A DNA stretch of 64,000 nt from Oscillospiraceae bacterium (GCA_017473015.1 JAFUNP010000033.1:33143-97142), one strand, 5' to 3'; positions 7,901 to 16,370 are shown, numbered from the stretch's first letter. Numbers and translations: made by a program. Notes: generated from the sequence alone by a model not told the origin.

Positions 7901-8529
7901 AACAGGTGGAAGTAACAGGCATATGCGAAATGTATACCCAGCATTACCTGTTTATCAGCCGAGAAAATTATGAAGATATTTTCAACGAAACTGTGCGCTA
8001 TGACAGCATAGCTCTGACCAGTGGCGAGGGCGCGCAGCTGACGGAAAAATACAAGGATACTCCGGGTGTGAAAAACATAGTGGATTTCAGCGGCATGAAA
8101 GCCACCTTCAGCAATATGTTTGACTCACTGAATATCATTATAGTGGTTATCATTCTGGCGGCAGGTTCACTGGCGCTGGTGGTAATAATGAACCTGACAG
8201 AAGTAAATATTTCTGAGCGTATACGCGAAATAGCCACACTGAAGGTACTGGGCTTCAACAACGGCGAGGTTTACTCCTATATTTTCAAAGAGGTATTTAT
8301 CCTGTCGCTGATAGGCATAATAATAGGATTGCCTTTCGGCAAGCTGGAACTGATATTCGTAATGGATATTATAGATATGGAAATGGTAATGTTCAGCACC
8401 GCTGTACAGCCGTCCAGCTATATCTTCGGATTCCTGATTACCCTTGCATTTACTGTGCTGGTAATACTGCTGATGCGCAAAACCCTGCGCAATGTACAGA
8501 TGGTTGAATCGCTGAAAAGCGTGGAATAA
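4987..8529 (+). CDS. Large FtsX-fold ABC permease with Asn-layered coiled-coil insert
   Basis: A 1180-residue membrane protein, partner of the preceding ATPase. TM1 is near residues 17-38. A very long extracytoplasmic region follows, then three TM helices (about 658-680, 710-735, 745-775), another TM near 826-850, a second external domain, and three C-terminal TM helices (about 1048-1163), giving two FtsX-type units. The insert at about 255-640 is predicted coiled coil. Within it, residues 385-441 are nine heptads with Leu/Val every seven residues and Asn at the fifth position of most, and residues 457-505 are seven heptads of the form I-x-x-N-x-x-x. Flanking stretches are rich in QLxxGRQQI-like hairpins. 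Related long-insert permeases exist in Clostridia, but cargo is unknown. It is followed by a strong terminator. Confidence 0.88.
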   Translation: MFHRDTFRLIKKTRKRFITILLIVLIGVAFMVGLMSSAPTMRVSVDKYMDRSDFMDLQLYSSYGFDDRDVDALKKSDLIAGIYPTKFTDAFTQQGESQIVTRVQELDSTVNRIELAEGRMPRAENEALALGSSSFGSVFSIGDTVSLYLEDSELSETLSVTEYEIVGIARTPQYMASSKETSNLNNLTLDTVIFVDRDNFTADYYTSIYISLKGAAEYTAFSDDYKDYVTECADDLDKIISKQEVVRKEEIIEEITRQVAEGEKELEEKIGRAQAELDSGRQQLEDAYIQILVGEAQITANESQITSGEQEIAANEALLASAESQIAAGKRQITAQTGRSYEEAVTLVNLAYNIYNIADAIVGNSSTDSTLQEMIDRKKAEINTLGQENLQLTGENTTLEMEKAAVTAENTVLTETNNVLTQMNATLQAENDSLAAANVQLETEGKTEEIIANNLKIAENSLTIEANKATIASNDIKIAANNTKIAENDAKIAANNEKIVANNTQIGTLTEELGDLEMIIGMLGNVALGSIKDSINRMFGGDIKGVYASLQQLQRAEAQLNSGRQQIASARAELEAGKIRLASAKTELATGRAEYEKGMAELEKGQKQLDEEYEKARIELDKAKQQLDELPDAQWIVLDRTSHFSSYMFENNADQMSKIGYVFPVLFFLVAALVCMTTMKRLVDEERSQIGVFSALGFSKIKIASKYIIYALTASLAGSVVAIPVGMAIFPTVIYFCWKLMYDLPDMVLTMPAHIAVLGVCSFTLLMAMVTFIVVRGVLKENPSRLMRPKAPKTAKKIFLEHITPLWKRMSFTSKVTARNIIRYKSRFFMTVIGVAGCTSLLVLGFAIKDSVSQVVSIQYGDIITYDTTVTLESHEDMDSVLEKLKADKDVLYAVPHMTYSSMAYTEADEKAINVYVMEEDEIAGIIDLRQRRNGQPLTIEDGAVISEKFSKLCGVSVGDDITIESANGIKKQVEVTGICEMYTQHYLFISRENYEDIFNETVRYDSIALTSGEGAQLTEKYKDTPGVKNIVDFSGMKATFSNMFDSLNIIIVVIILAAGSLALVVIMNLTEVNISERIREIATLKVLGFNNGEVYSYIFKEVFILSLIGIIIGLPFGKLELIFVMDIIDMEMVMFSTAVQPSSYIFGFLITLAFTVLVILLMRKTLRNVQMVESLKSVE

Positions 8530-8536
8530 AAATAAT

Positions 8537-8575
8537 AATGCTGAAACACGGAAGATGTTTCAGCATTGTTTTTTT
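8537..8575 (+). terminator. Strong intrinsic terminator after the ABC exporter
   Basis: AATGCTGAAACA pairs perfectly over 12 bp with TGTTTCAGCATT around a 7-nt loop and is followed by a T-run. It probably also insulates the convergent MFS gene. Confidence 0.92.
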
Positions 8576-8614
8576 GCAATATTTTCAACATAAGCCGCAT
8601 AGCATGTTTAAAAC

Positions 8615-9862
8615 TTATGCAGCTTTTTTGATTTTATCAGCTTTTGCCTTTACCACATTAAAGGACACCATTGATACAACGGCGAAGATAAAGCCCAGCA
8701 CCAGTGCACCTGTAAAACTGCCGGTAAAGTCGTAGATATATGGCAGACCACTGCTGGCCAGAGCCATAACCACAGAGTTGTATGACTGGAAACGGGACAG
8801 ATGGATTTTGTATTCATCCGGGCCGTATACTTCCATAAACACCAGCGGAGGAACAGTAGTACCCATAGAGTAAACCATGCCCAGCAACAGAGCACCGGCA
8901 TACATCATAACAGGCGATGTACCACTGAAAATCAGCATGATGGTGGAAACTGCAATAACCACAGAGTTGATATTAACAGATGGAAAAACGCCGATTTTAT
9001 CAGCCATAATACCTATGAGAAGCTTACCTACAACATTACCCACCATATTAAAACTGGTAACCATAGCACCCACAGAAATGGTATACCCCACGGACTGTGC
9101 CAGCATAGGCAGCTGGTTGCCGAACTGTGTCATAATACCGGCCACAACAAGGGCAAAAGCAGACAGTGCAAACATGAAGCCAGGCATTTTATAGCTTTTT
9201 GTTGTCTGTTTTTCAGCTGTCTGTGCATCGCCGGCAGAAGCAGCCTTTTCTTCCCACCCATAAGGCTTCATACCTTTTTCTTCCGGTGTTTTTACCAGCA
9301 GTAAAAGTGTAGGAATCACAATAACCAGAAAGGATACCACGCCGTTGAAAACAGCTGTTTTTCTCCAGCCCACTGACATAATCAGCGATGACAGCACAGG
9401 GCTGAATACCGCACCAGCCAGACCGGAAGCCGCCATAGCAATACCGATAACCAGGCCGTTTTTGGTAGCGAACCAGTTGTTCAGTACAACAGGAATAACC
9501 ACCAGCACGCAGCTCATGCAGATGCCTACCAGCACGCCGGAAAAATACCACTGCCACAGCTGAGTGTAGAAATACATACCCACATAGCCTGCCAGCCCCA
9601 GTGAAGCCAGTGCTGTCATGATAACTTTTGGGTTTTTATTGAGAAACAACTTTGTTGTGATACCACAGGCCGCTGCCTGAAGGAATGCACGGATGGTGTA
9701 ATAAATGGAAAGGTCGCCTGAACGGAAGCCCAGGTCTTCAATAATAGCTGAAAAAATAACGCCTGTACAGTTTACCATAATACCGATAATACCGCCCTGA
9801 ATAGCTACAGCAGCTACCAGTATCCACCAGGCGTAGTGGATTTTATTGCTTTTTTCCTGCAT
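8615..9862 (-). CDS. MFS transporter, OFA (oxalate/formate antiporter-like) family
   Basis: A 415-residue polytopic protein with about 12 TM helices and a central cytoplasmic loop around residues 190-215 (TPEEKGMKPYGWEEK). The N-terminal half has the helix pattern NCTGVIFSAIIEDLGF and the later GLAGAVFSPVLSSLI. The loop sequence 'PEEKGxxPYG' and the TM1 region are what I associate with OFA-family carriers, which exchange small carboxylates such as oxalate, formate or pyruvate. The substrate cannot be read here. I start at ATG 9862 because GACAGGAGAAG precedes it closely; the upstream ATG at 9889 lacks a site. It is transcribed alone and divergently from pepD, with which it may share a role in scavenging. 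Confidence 0.85.
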   Translation of the reverse strand: MQEKSNKIHYAWWILVAAVAIQGGIIGIMVNCTGVIFSAIIEDLGFRSGDLSIYYTIRAFLQAAACGITTKLFLNKNPKVIMTALASLGLAGYVGMYFYTQLWQWYFSGVLVGICMSCVLVVIPVVLNNWFATKNGLVIGIAMAASGLAGAVFSPVLSSLIMSVGWRKTAVFNGVVSFLVIVIPTLLLLVKTPEEKGMKPYGWEEKAASAGDAQTAEKQTTKSYKMPGFMFALSAFALVVAGIMTQFGNQLPMLAQSVGYTISVGAMVTSFNMVGNVVGKLLIGIMADKIGVFPSVNINSVVIAVSTIMLIFSGTSPVMMYAGALLLGMVYSMGTTVPPLVFMEVYGPDEYKIHLSRFQSYNSVVMALASSGLPYIYDFTGSFTGALVLGFIFAVVSMVSFNVVKAKADKIKKAA

Positions 9863-10020
9863 TTTTCTTCTCCTGTCATATTTTGTCATAATAAATAATT
9901 ATACAATATTTTTTGCTGTTTTACTATAGCAAATCATCTTTTTAAAATTAAAATTACATGTAGACTTACTTTTCTTAATAGTATTTCTTTTATTGTAAAA
10001 ATACAGTTGTATTCCAATGG

Positions 10021-10049
10021 TTGACAAAAATCCCCATTAGTGGTAGGCT
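10021..10049 (+). promoter_or_regulatory. Possible pepD promoter
   Basis: A perfect TTGACA -35, a 17-bp spacer and TAGGCT as a poor -10, 48 bp before the start codon. Confidence 0.35.
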
Positions 10050-10096
10050 GAATATCATCAACCTGAATTTACAGGTAAAACAGGAGAGAGAAGATT

Positions 10097-11554
10097 ATGA
10101 AATATGTTATCACAGGCAGAGAGCCAAAGCTGGCTCTGAAATATTTTGAGGACATCGCTGCCATTCCTCACGGTTCCTACAATGAAAAGGCTGTGGCTGA
10201 ATTTATCAAAAACCGCGCCGAAGAACTGGGACTGTATGCGCGCATGGACCGGGCAAATAATGTGGTAGTTAAAAAGCCAGCCACACTGGGCTATGAACAT
10301 CTGCCGGCTGTTTTGCTGCAGGCACATACCGATATGGTAAACGAAAAGAACAAAGACACCGTTCACGATTTTGAAAAAGATGGTCTGGAGCTGATTGTGG
10401 AAGGCAATATTCTCCGCGCCAACGGTACAACTCTGGGTGCTGACGATGGCAAAGGCGTGGCATATATGCTGGCACTGATGGATGAAGACAGCGACAAGTT
10501 CCCTCACCCACCGCTGGAATTTGCATTCACATCAATGGAAGAAGTAGGCCTTATCGGTGCCATGAAGCTGGACTGCAGCGACATTACAGCGCGCAAACTG
10601 ATTGGCCTGGATGCAGGTCCTGAAGGTGTTATCTGCACAACAAGTGCCGGCGCACAGGAAATCATCGTGGCATGCGATACACAGTGGGAAGATGCCCGGG
10701 GCGAAGCTGTAAAAATTACAGTTGACGGTCTGCTGGGCGGTCATTCCGCTATGAACATCACAGATGAAAAAGGCAACGCAAACAAAATCATGGGCAGAAT
10801 TCTCCACAATGTAGCAAAGGTTTGTGATTTCCGCATCTGCAATGTGACAGGCGGTATGATGTTCAACGCTATTCCACGCGAAGCCGAAGCAGTTATCACA
10901 GTGGTTGACGGCAACAAAGACGCCGCTGTAGAAATGATAAACACAGTGTTTGAACAGCTGAAAACAGAACTGAAAGCCAGCGATGCCGGAGTTAATGTAC
11001 AGGTATCTGACTGCACAGCAGACAGAATACTGTCCGCTACTGTGACAAAAACTGTGACAGAAGCACTGTATACCATCCCTAACGGCGTGAGAATGATGAG
11101 CAAGGAAGTTGAAGGTCTGCCTGTAACCAGCACAAACATGGGCGTGGTAAAAACACTGGAAGACAAAATTACCATCAACACAATGCTGCGTTCATCCTCC
11201 CGCAGTGTAAATGACGACTATGTGGACAACATCATTACAGTGGCACAGCTGTGCGGTATGTATGTTGACTACAAAGGCGACTGGATGCCTGCATGGCCAT
11301 ATATGGCTGAAAGCGAACTTCGCCCACTGGTAAAACGCCTGTACAACGAAAAAACCGGCGGTGAAATCAAAGAATTTGCAGTACACGGCGGTCTGGAGCT
11401 GGGCGTATTCAGTGAAAAACTGCCAGGCGTTGATATTGTTACACTGGGCTGCACATCCGGCAATGAACACACTGTAACAGAGTGGATGGACCTGGACAGC
11501 TACGAAAGAGTATACGAATTTATCAAAGAACTGCTGACAGAACTGACAAAATAA
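10097..11554 (+). CDS. pepD: Aminoacyl-histidine dipeptidase (M20C, PepD)
   Basis: A 485-residue cytosolic metallodipeptidase of family M20. Metal ligands and catalytic residues are visible in order: H77 and D79 in QAHTDMV, D116-D117 in GADDGKG, E148-E149 in SMEEVGLIGA, the Asp in LIGLDAGPEG, and the late His in GNEHTVTEW. The dimerisation ('lid') domain lies about 190-390, starting KITVDGLLGGHSAMN. Length fits PepD (about 480). It cleaves Xaa-His dipeptides and other unblocked dipeptides to feed amino-acid pools. A CAGGAGAG site precedes ATG. It is divergent from an MFS carrier and 1 kb from an isoaspartyl dipeptidase, so the neighbourhood is biased toward peptide catabolism. Confidence 0.93.
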   Translation: MKYVITGREPKLALKYFEDIAAIPHGSYNEKAVAEFIKNRAEELGLYARMDRANNVVVKKPATLGYEHLPAVLLQAHTDMVNEKNKDTVHDFEKDGLELIVEGNILRANGTTLGADDGKGVAYMLALMDEDSDKFPHPPLEFAFTSMEEVGLIGAMKLDCSDITARKLIGLDAGPEGVICTTSAGAQEIIVACDTQWEDARGEAVKITVDGLLGGHSAMNITDEKGNANKIMGRILHNVAKVCDFRICNVTGGMMFNAIPREAEAVITVVDGNKDAAVEMINTVFEQLKTELKASDAGVNVQVSDCTADRILSATVTKTVTEALYTIPNGVRMMSKEVEGLPVTSTNMGVVKTLEDKITINTMLRSSSRSVNDDYVDNIITVAQLCGMYVDYKGDWMPAWPYMAESELRPLVKRLYNEKTGGEIKEFAVHGGLELGVFSEKLPGVDIVTLGCTSGNEHTVTEWMDLDSYERVYEFIKELLTELTK

Positions 11555-11569
11555 GCAATATAGCAAAAA

Positions 11570-11593
11570 ACGCCGCGGCATCAACCGCGGCGT
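11570..11593. terminator. GC-rich hairpin after pepD
   Basis: CGCCGCGG-CATCAA-CCGCGGCG, an 8-bp GC stem preceded by AAAAAA. The poly-A means that the canonical U-tract is on the minus strand; on the plus strand it is a weak terminator. Confidence 0.6.
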
Positions 11594-11752
11594 CAATAAT
11601 ACGATCAGCTATACCTGCAGCCTCATATACTTTGACTGTTCTTGGGTTTACTTCAACGTGATAATATCTAATCATACCAATTGATTATTACACATTTTAT
11701 GTTGATATAAAAAAGTTTGTTAACGAATAATTAAAAGGAGTAAAATGTTGGG

Positions 11753-12157
11753 ATGAATATTAAATTTTTGGATTTATATAACAGCACACTAATCACAAAT
11801 GAAAATATTGAAAATTTATCAAAAAAAATATTATTAACAAAAAATTCCAGTACTGAAGATAAAATAATGGTAATTATGCAATGCATTGCTTTTGCCGCCA
11901 AATTACCAATCGGAGATTCCATCGAGAACCAAACCAATTCTTCTGAAATTATTGACATTATTAATTCCAAAATTAATAATAGGAAAAATGCTTTTATTTT
12001 ATTTAATCATTTAGTTCTTACAAAAGTTGTTATTTTGGAGAATCCAGAAACTCCTAATGAATCTTGCTATATATCACCCTCACACATTCAATATTTTAAA
12101 GATTTCAAGAAGGCAACAACACAATATGAACGTTATTTGAAAAAAGTTGATTTATAA
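11753..12157 (+). CDS. AT-rich orphan protein, 134 residues
   Basis: I do not recognise this protein. It is soluble, with no signal peptide or membrane helix, and its composition is rich in Asn, Ile and Lys, unlike its neighbours: codons such as ATA, TTA and AAT dominate whereas flanking genes use CTG and GGC. The region 11640-12360 is visibly AT-rich, which suggests acquisition from a lower-GC donor. The site AAAAGGAG (11733-11740) lies 12 nt from this ATG but 4 nt from an earlier ATG (11745). That earlier start opens the four-codon frame ATG TTG GGA TGA, whose stop overlaps this start as ATGA. Translation may therefore be coupled to a minimal leader. No partner gene is adjacent. Confidence 0.6.
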   Translation: MNIKFLDLYNSTLITNENIENLSKKILLTKNSSTEDKIMVIMQCIAFAAKLPIGDSIENQTNSSEIIDIINSKINNRKNAFILFNHLVLTKVVILENPETPNESCYISPSHIQYFKDFKKATTQYERYLKKVDL

Positions 12158-12424
12158 TCTATAAACCTTAAATCATAACTGCCAATAAACTGTTAACCTA
12201 TTTCTTTTACTTATATACAACATTAAAATACCACTAAATTTACCCGAACTCAATATTTAACCAATCACATATCTGTGAATTAATATAAAAAAATTGTATG
12301 ATCCAAAAACGGTTTTATCAGTAAATTTTAGTTTATCTGAATACTTAAAGATAGTGATAAGTTACAGGTACACTCTGATACTTTCCCGACAAGTATTGCA
12401 TGGTATAAAACCTTTAGTCGCAAT
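12158..12424. other. AT-rich intergenic stretch without a recognised gene
   Basis: Between the orphan gene and the iadA terminators I see no coding frame with a ribosome site. It contains at 12378-12392 the reverse complement of a 15-mer (TTGTCGGGAAAGTAT) that also occurs at 4216-4230 upstream of the ABC exporter operon. Confidence 0.5.
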
Positions 12425-12453
12425 AAAGCCTCCCCTTACACGGGGGAGGCTTT
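12425..12453. terminator. GC-rich hairpin, bidirectional
   Basis: AAAGCCTCCCC and GGGGAGGCTTT form an 11-bp stem around a 7-nt loop. The CCTCCC..GGGAGG ends resemble the dispersed MITE-like element at 42907-43035, so it may be a minimal derivative rather than a dedicated terminator. Confidence 0.6.
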
Positions 12454-12478
12454 GCATTTTCCGTATCAATTCACTAAA

Positions 12479-12513
12479 TAAAAACCGACCTGTGAGCAAG
12501 TCATAGATCGGCT
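12479..12513 (-). terminator. Intrinsic terminator after iadA
   Basis: On the minus strand CCGATCTATGA pairs with TCACAGGTCGG (one mismatch, one wobble) and is followed by TTTTTATTT. Confidence 0.75.
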
Positions 12514-12565
12514 TAATTTTTTTACGGACATTGCTTTGGCAACCGCGGCTTTTGTTATGTATATA

Positions 12566-13720
12566 TTATTTTACTACGCCTTTGCCTTTCATCCACACCA
12601 TCTTACCATTGAGGATTGTTTCCACCAGGTCCAGATTTTCATCCAGAACAGCAAAGTTCGCTGTTCCGTTTTCCACTATTTTACCGGCAGAATTTTTCAG
12701 GCCGTAAACTGCAGCAGGTGTGGTTGTCATTGTTTTCAGTGTCTCTACGAATGGAATAACGCCGCGCTGTGTGGCTTTTTTCAGGTCAGCCAGCAGCACT
12801 TTGGATGAGCCTTTACCCATGCCAATCATATTGCCCAGTTCATCCCAGATAGGTGCGGAGCCGTTGCCGTCAGATGTCATTGTAACTCGGTCAAGAGTGC
12901 CGTATTTTTTATAGATTATTTCCAGACCTTCCACAGAGCCGTAGGATTTCTGGCTTTCATCGCCGTCAGAGCCTGCAGTAATATCAATCTGACCGCCGTA
13001 TTCCAGGAATTTCAGACAGCTGTCAAATACATCATATTTTCTGGTAACATGAGTAGGTACAATCAGAGGGCGGAATGTGATGTCTTCTTCACAGGCACGG
13101 ATAAAGAAATCAGCAGGGTTTGGATAGTTACCCAGGTGAATATTGAGAACACCTTTGATACCTGCCAGACGGGCACCGTTTCTGGTATCAGCAGCCAGGC
13201 GTGTAAATTCTTCGTATCTCATCAGACTGCCGCGATGGTCACAGTGTGCTACCTCACCTGTACCCAGACAGTATTCGTTGAAGATAATATCTTCTGCCAC
13301 GCTGCCGCGCATTGTTGTGATAGGGAATGTGTAGCTGCCTGTCAGGAAGTAGCAGTCAAAGCCTTCTTCGCGCAGTGCCATACATTTTACCAGCACATCT
13401 TCTACTCTGCGTGCATAGCCGTCTGTACCCAGAACCCCCACCAGTGTGGTTACGCCTGCTTCAGCGATTTCTTCAAAGGTGATTTCACTGGTTCTTGTAG
13501 TAAAGCCGCCTTCACCGCCGCCACCTGTGATATGTACATGAGTATCAACGATACCAGGAATGATAATTTTGCCGCTCAGGTCAAATACTCCGCCTTCAAA
13601 TCCTGCAGGTATGGACAGATTTTCACCAATTTTAATAATTCTGTCCTCCCAGAAAAGAATATCCTTGATTCCCAGGTCCTCCGGTGCATAAACATGACCG
13701 TTTTTCATAAGTTTAAACAT
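12566..13720 (-). CDS. iadA: Isoaspartyl dipeptidase (beta-aspartyl peptidase, M38)
   Basis: A 384-residue amidohydrolase that splits beta-aspartyl dipeptides arising from damaged proteins. The HVH metal motif is at residues 61-63 in GIVDTHVHITGGGGEGG, where the Gly run is typical of IadA. Further ligands are His in GVLNIHLG, His in IVPTHVTR and Asp in the diagnostic TSDGNGSAP segment. The substrate-binding FTTRTSE and CDHRGS motifs are present. At the segment GEVAHCDHR, where many family members carry the carbamylated bridging Lys, I read Glu; this needs an alignment. An AAGGAGG site precedes ATG. Together with pepD it suggests recycling of peptides. Both are probably cytosolic. Confidence 0.93.
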   Translation of the reverse strand: MFKLMKNGHVYAPEDLGIKDILFWEDRIIKIGENLSIPAGFEGGVFDLSGKIIIPGIVDTHVHITGGGGEGGFTTRTSEITFEEIAEAGVTTLVGVLGTDGYARRVEDVLVKCMALREEGFDCYFLTGSYTFPITTMRGSVAEDIIFNEYCLGTGEVAHCDHRGSLMRYEEFTRLAADTRNGARLAGIKGVLNIHLGNYPNPADFFIRACEEDITFRPLIVPTHVTRKYDVFDSCLKFLEYGGQIDITAGSDGDESQKSYGSVEGLEIIYKKYGTLDRVTMTSDGNGSAPIWDELGNMIGMGKGSSKVLLADLKKATQRGVIPFVETLKTMTTTPAAVYGLKNSAGKIVENGTANFAVLDENLDLVETILNGKMVWMKGKGVVK

Positions 13721-13774
13721 ATAAGTTCCTCCTTGTATTTTTAAGCCTGTTGCTATAATTTATATGGTAAAAAA

Positions 13775-15040
13775 TTATTTTTCCACATCCCACCCCTTCA
13801 TTCGGTCCGGTTTATCGCCGAATGGGTTCTGCTTTTTATCTTTTTTCAGAGGGTTAGTCATAATCGTGGCACTCTGTACGGCAGAGTTGCCATATTTGCC
13901 TCTTATCCGGTCGATTGTGGCCTGTAATTTTTCCTTTTTGTCCCGTTTTTCCACCGAACCCGTCTCAAACAGCGACAGCTGAGCCACTCTTTTCTCCTTT
14001 TCCAGGTCTATGGCGGTTACAGTCAGGGCGCGTACAGGTTTTGTAAGACTGTAATTCTTCACAAATAAATCAACTGCCGCTTTGTAAATATCCTCTGTCA
14101 CATCGGTCGAAGGCACCTGCATCTGACGGGAAAAGGTGAAAAATTCCGGGTTTCTGATGGTAAGCTGCACTCCGTTGGCATACATATTATGTCTGCGCAG
14201 TCGCATACCCACATCCTCGCACAAGCCCAGCAAGGCAGGCTTGATTTCAGCCAGTCCGGTCAGGTTGCGGCTGAAGGTGTTGCCACTGCCCACACTCTTC
14301 ACATCTTTTTCGGTATAGTAGCTTTCCACCGGGCTGTTCTCAAGGCCATTGGCATATTCGTACAACTGAACACCATGTTTGCCGAATTTTCTTTCCAGTA
14401 TTTCCAGTGGCACTTCTGCCAGCTGGCCTATATTATGTATCCCCATCTCCGCCAGGGCAGTCTGGGTGCTTTTGCCCACATACAGCAGGTCTCCCACCGG
14501 CAACGGATAAACGATGTCTTTATAGTTTTCTATGTCTATAACTGTGGTGGCATCCGGTTTTTTGTAGTCAGAGCCCAGCTTGGCAAATATTTTATTAAAG
14601 CTGACACCTACAGAAATAGTCAGCCCTGTTTCGTATTTTATCCTTTTTCTCAGGTCATCTGCCAGCTGCTTCGGGGTATCTGCAAACAATTTATATGTAT
14701 TTGTCACATCCAGCCAGCTTTCGTCAATGCCAAAAGGCTCCACCAGGTCGGTATATTGTGTATAAATTCCATTTACAATTTTGCTGTAGCGGGTGTATTC
14801 GCTGTGATGCGGCGGCAGAACAATCAGGTCAGGACATTTTTTTCTGGCCTGCCATAAAGTTTCTGCAGTTTTAACACCATATTTTTTAGCTGCTTCGTTT
14901 TTTGCCAGCACTATGCCGTGGCGGGTTTCACTGTCGCCCCCTACAGCCACAGGTTTATGCCGCAGTTCGGGATATTTCAACAGTTCCACCGATGCAAAAA
15001 AGCCGTTGCAGTCACAATGTAAAATATATCTTTCTTTCAT
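13775..15040 (-). CDS. dinB: Y-family DNA polymerase (DinB / Pol IV)
   Basis: A 421-residue translesion polymerase. The first catalytic Asp is D10 in ILHCDCNGFFASVE, the GIVLAKNEAAKKYGV fingers segment follows, and the second acidic pair is in EPFGIDESWLDVT. The thumb helix-hairpin-helix region (VGKSTQTALAEMGIHNIGQLAEVP) and the little-finger domain (VKSVGSGNTFSRNL) are complete. The C-terminus adds about 60 basic residues after SLFETGSVEK. Such polymerases copy past damaged bases with low fidelity. The start follows GAGAGGTATT. I looked for a LexA box in the upstream 100 bp and saw none that was convincing. It is monocistronic. Confidence 0.92.
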   Translation of the reverse strand: MKERYILHCDCNGFFASVELLKYPELRHKPVAVGGDSETRHGIVLAKNEAAKKYGVKTAETLWQARKKCPDLIVLPPHHSEYTRYSKIVNGIYTQYTDLVEPFGIDESWLDVTNTYKLFADTPKQLADDLRKRIKYETGLTISVGVSFNKIFAKLGSDYKKPDATTVIDIENYKDIVYPLPVGDLLYVGKSTQTALAEMGIHNIGQLAEVPLEILERKFGKHGVQLYEYANGLENSPVESYYTEKDVKSVGSGNTFSRNLTGLAEIKPALLGLCEDVGMRLRRHNMYANGVQLTIRNPEFFTFSRQMQVPSTDVTEDIYKAAVDLFVKNYSLTKPVRALTVTAIDLEKEKRVAQLSLFETGSVEKRDKKEKLQATIDRIRGKYGNSAVQSATIMTNPLKKDKKQNPFGDKPDRMKGWDVEK

Positions 15041-15161
15041 AATACCTCTCGCCTACATACACTATAATTTTACCATATAAGCAGAAAAAAGAATGAAAAA
15101 ATTTATTGAAAGAATATATAAATTTTGATTTGTATAATTGTGTAAAACAGAAAATAGCACA

Positions 15162-15188
15162 AAAAAACAGAGTCCTTGCGGACTCTGT
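15162..15188 (-). terminator. Intrinsic terminator of the ribosomal protein operon
   Basis: On the minus strand CAGAGTCC-GCAA-GGACTCTG followed by seven T, 26 bp after the rplL stop. Confidence 0.93.
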
Positions 15189-15214
15189 AATTTTATAATC
15201 TGGAAAAGTGAAAA

Positions 15215-15586
15215 TTATTTCAGTTCTACTTTTGCGCCAGCTGCTTCCAGTTTTTCTTTCATAGCTTCTGCGTCAGCTTTGGATGCAGCTTCTTTCAGTG
15301 TTTTTGGTGCGTTGTCAACCAGTTCTTTGGATTCTTTCAGGCCCAGACCTGTCATTTCTTTAACCAGTTTGATAACACCCATTTTAGAAGCGCCTGCTTC
15401 AACCAGAACTACGTCGAATTCTGTTTTTTCTTCAACTGCTGCTGCAACTGGGCCGCCAGCCATAACTACTGGAGCTGCTGCTGTAACACCGAATTCTTCT
15501 TCGATAGCTGATACCAGTTCAGCCAGTTCGAGAACTGTAAGAGTTTTAATTTCTTCAACAAATTTTACGATTTTTTCGCTTGCCAT
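15215..15586 (-). CDS. rplL: 50S ribosomal protein L7/L12
   Basis: 123 residues. The N-terminal dimerisation helices ([20 protein letters not shown]), an Ala/Gly/Pro-rich hinge (about 36-50) and the C-terminal factor-binding domain ([20 protein letters not shown] and later [16 protein letters not shown]) are all present. It forms the ribosomal stalk that recruits translation GTPases. Last gene of the operon, 52 bp after rplJ, with a GGAGG site and a terminator directly behind. Confidence 0.97.
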   Translation of the reverse strand: MASEKIVKFVEEIKTLTVLELAELVSAIEEEFGVTAAAPVVMAGGPVAAAVEEKTEFDVVLVEAGASKMGVIKLVKEMTGLGLKESKELVDNAPKTLKEAASKADAEAMKEKLEAAGAKVELK

Positions 15587-15638
15587 TGTAAATTTCCTCC
15601 GTTAATTTTTAATAAATTAGATGTGTGCGGGCTGCTGA

Positions 15639-16157
15639 TTAAGCAACTTCGCCTTCGCCTTCCATTTTTGTTTTAACTGCATCCAGTGCACGTGCCAGAC
15701 CACTGAGGTTGCCAGTAAGTGCAGAGAGCAGCATAGAGAGAAGGCCTTCTCTGTTAGGCAGAGTAGCCAGTTTCTGGATACCTGCGAGATCGAGAACTTC
15801 GCCGTCCATGTAACCTGTTTTGATTTCAAATTTGCCTTTGGATGCTTCAGCAAATTTATGCAGAATTCTTGCTGCTGCAAGTGGATCTTCGTTACCTGCG
15901 ATAGCCAGAGCTGTTGTGCCTTCCAGTGCAGAAGACATACCTTCCAGGTCTGTATCTTTGATAGCGATTTTCAGCAGTGTGTTTTTTACTACTTCGTAAG
16001 TAACGCCTGCTTCTCTGAGTTCTTTACGGAGTTTTGTATCTTCAGCAACAGTGATACCACCGTAGTTGAAAACAACACCACCCTGTGAAGCGTCCAGTTT
16101 AGCTTTCAGATCTGCTACATAGCTCTGTTTCTGAGCCAAGATTTTTTCGCTTGCCAA
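15639..16157 (-). CDS. rplJ: 50S ribosomal protein L10
   Basis: 172 residues with a TTG start, chosen because AAGGAGAGG lies about 8 nt upstream and because MASEKILAQKQ is the normal clostridial N-terminus. The longer frame upstream would read through the leader. NYGGITVAEDTKLRKELREAG (about 33-53) is the L10 core, and the C-terminal helix that binds the L7/L12 dimers follows residue 130. L10 anchors the stalk on 23S rRNA and, in bacteria studied, represses its own mRNA through the leader just upstream. Confidence 0.95.
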   Translation of the reverse strand: MASEKILAQKQSYVADLKAKLDASQGGVVFNYGGITVAEDTKLRKELREAGVTYEVVKNTLLKIAIKDTDLEGMSSALEGTTALAIAGNEDPLAAARILHKFAEASKGKFEIKTGYMDGEVLDLAGIQKLATLPNREGLLSMLLSALTGNLSGLARALDAVKTKMEGEGEVA

Positions 16158-16248
16158 TGTTGTCACCTCTCCTTGATTATTTTTAAAACATAATACCTTT
16201 TTCTTCTGTGAAAAAAGAGGTTGTAAGTTTCTTTTTGCAAAACACAAA

Positions 16249-16370
16249 AGGCTTGTTTCCGCACACCGAAAACAAGCCTGTAAATAACTGTAATTATTTT
16301 TAGCTCCGTTCTCGGCAGGCGGGCTATGCCCTTTATGCTAATGCACCTGCTGTCTTAAAACAGCTTTATT
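16249..16370 (-). promoter_or_regulatory. L10 (rplJ) leader with attenuator hairpin
   Basis: Between rplA and rplJ the minus strand shows the features of the ribosomal L10 leader: an upstream hairpin (GCTGTTTTAAGACAGC, 16364-16349), the conserved AGGTGCATTAG and CCTGCCGAG-like segments, and then a strong hairpin AGGCTTGTTT..AAACAAGCCT followed by TTTTG (16280-16245). In Bacillota, L10-L12 binding to such leaders causes attenuation of rplJL. The match is by motif memory, not by a covariance model. Confidence 0.78.

Noticed and set aside
11523..11675. A 50-codon frame on the minus strand starting MIRYYHVEVNPRTVKVYEAA that runs through the GC-rich hairpin behind pepD
   Set aside because: It has no ribosome site, overlaps the end of pepD, and its second half is the terminator hairpin. 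It could be a fragment of an older gene, but the evidence is too thin to list.
15041..15130. Possible LexA box upstream of dinB
   Set aside because: I found no GAACN4GTTC or CGAACRNRYGTTYC-like site; only AT-rich sequence.
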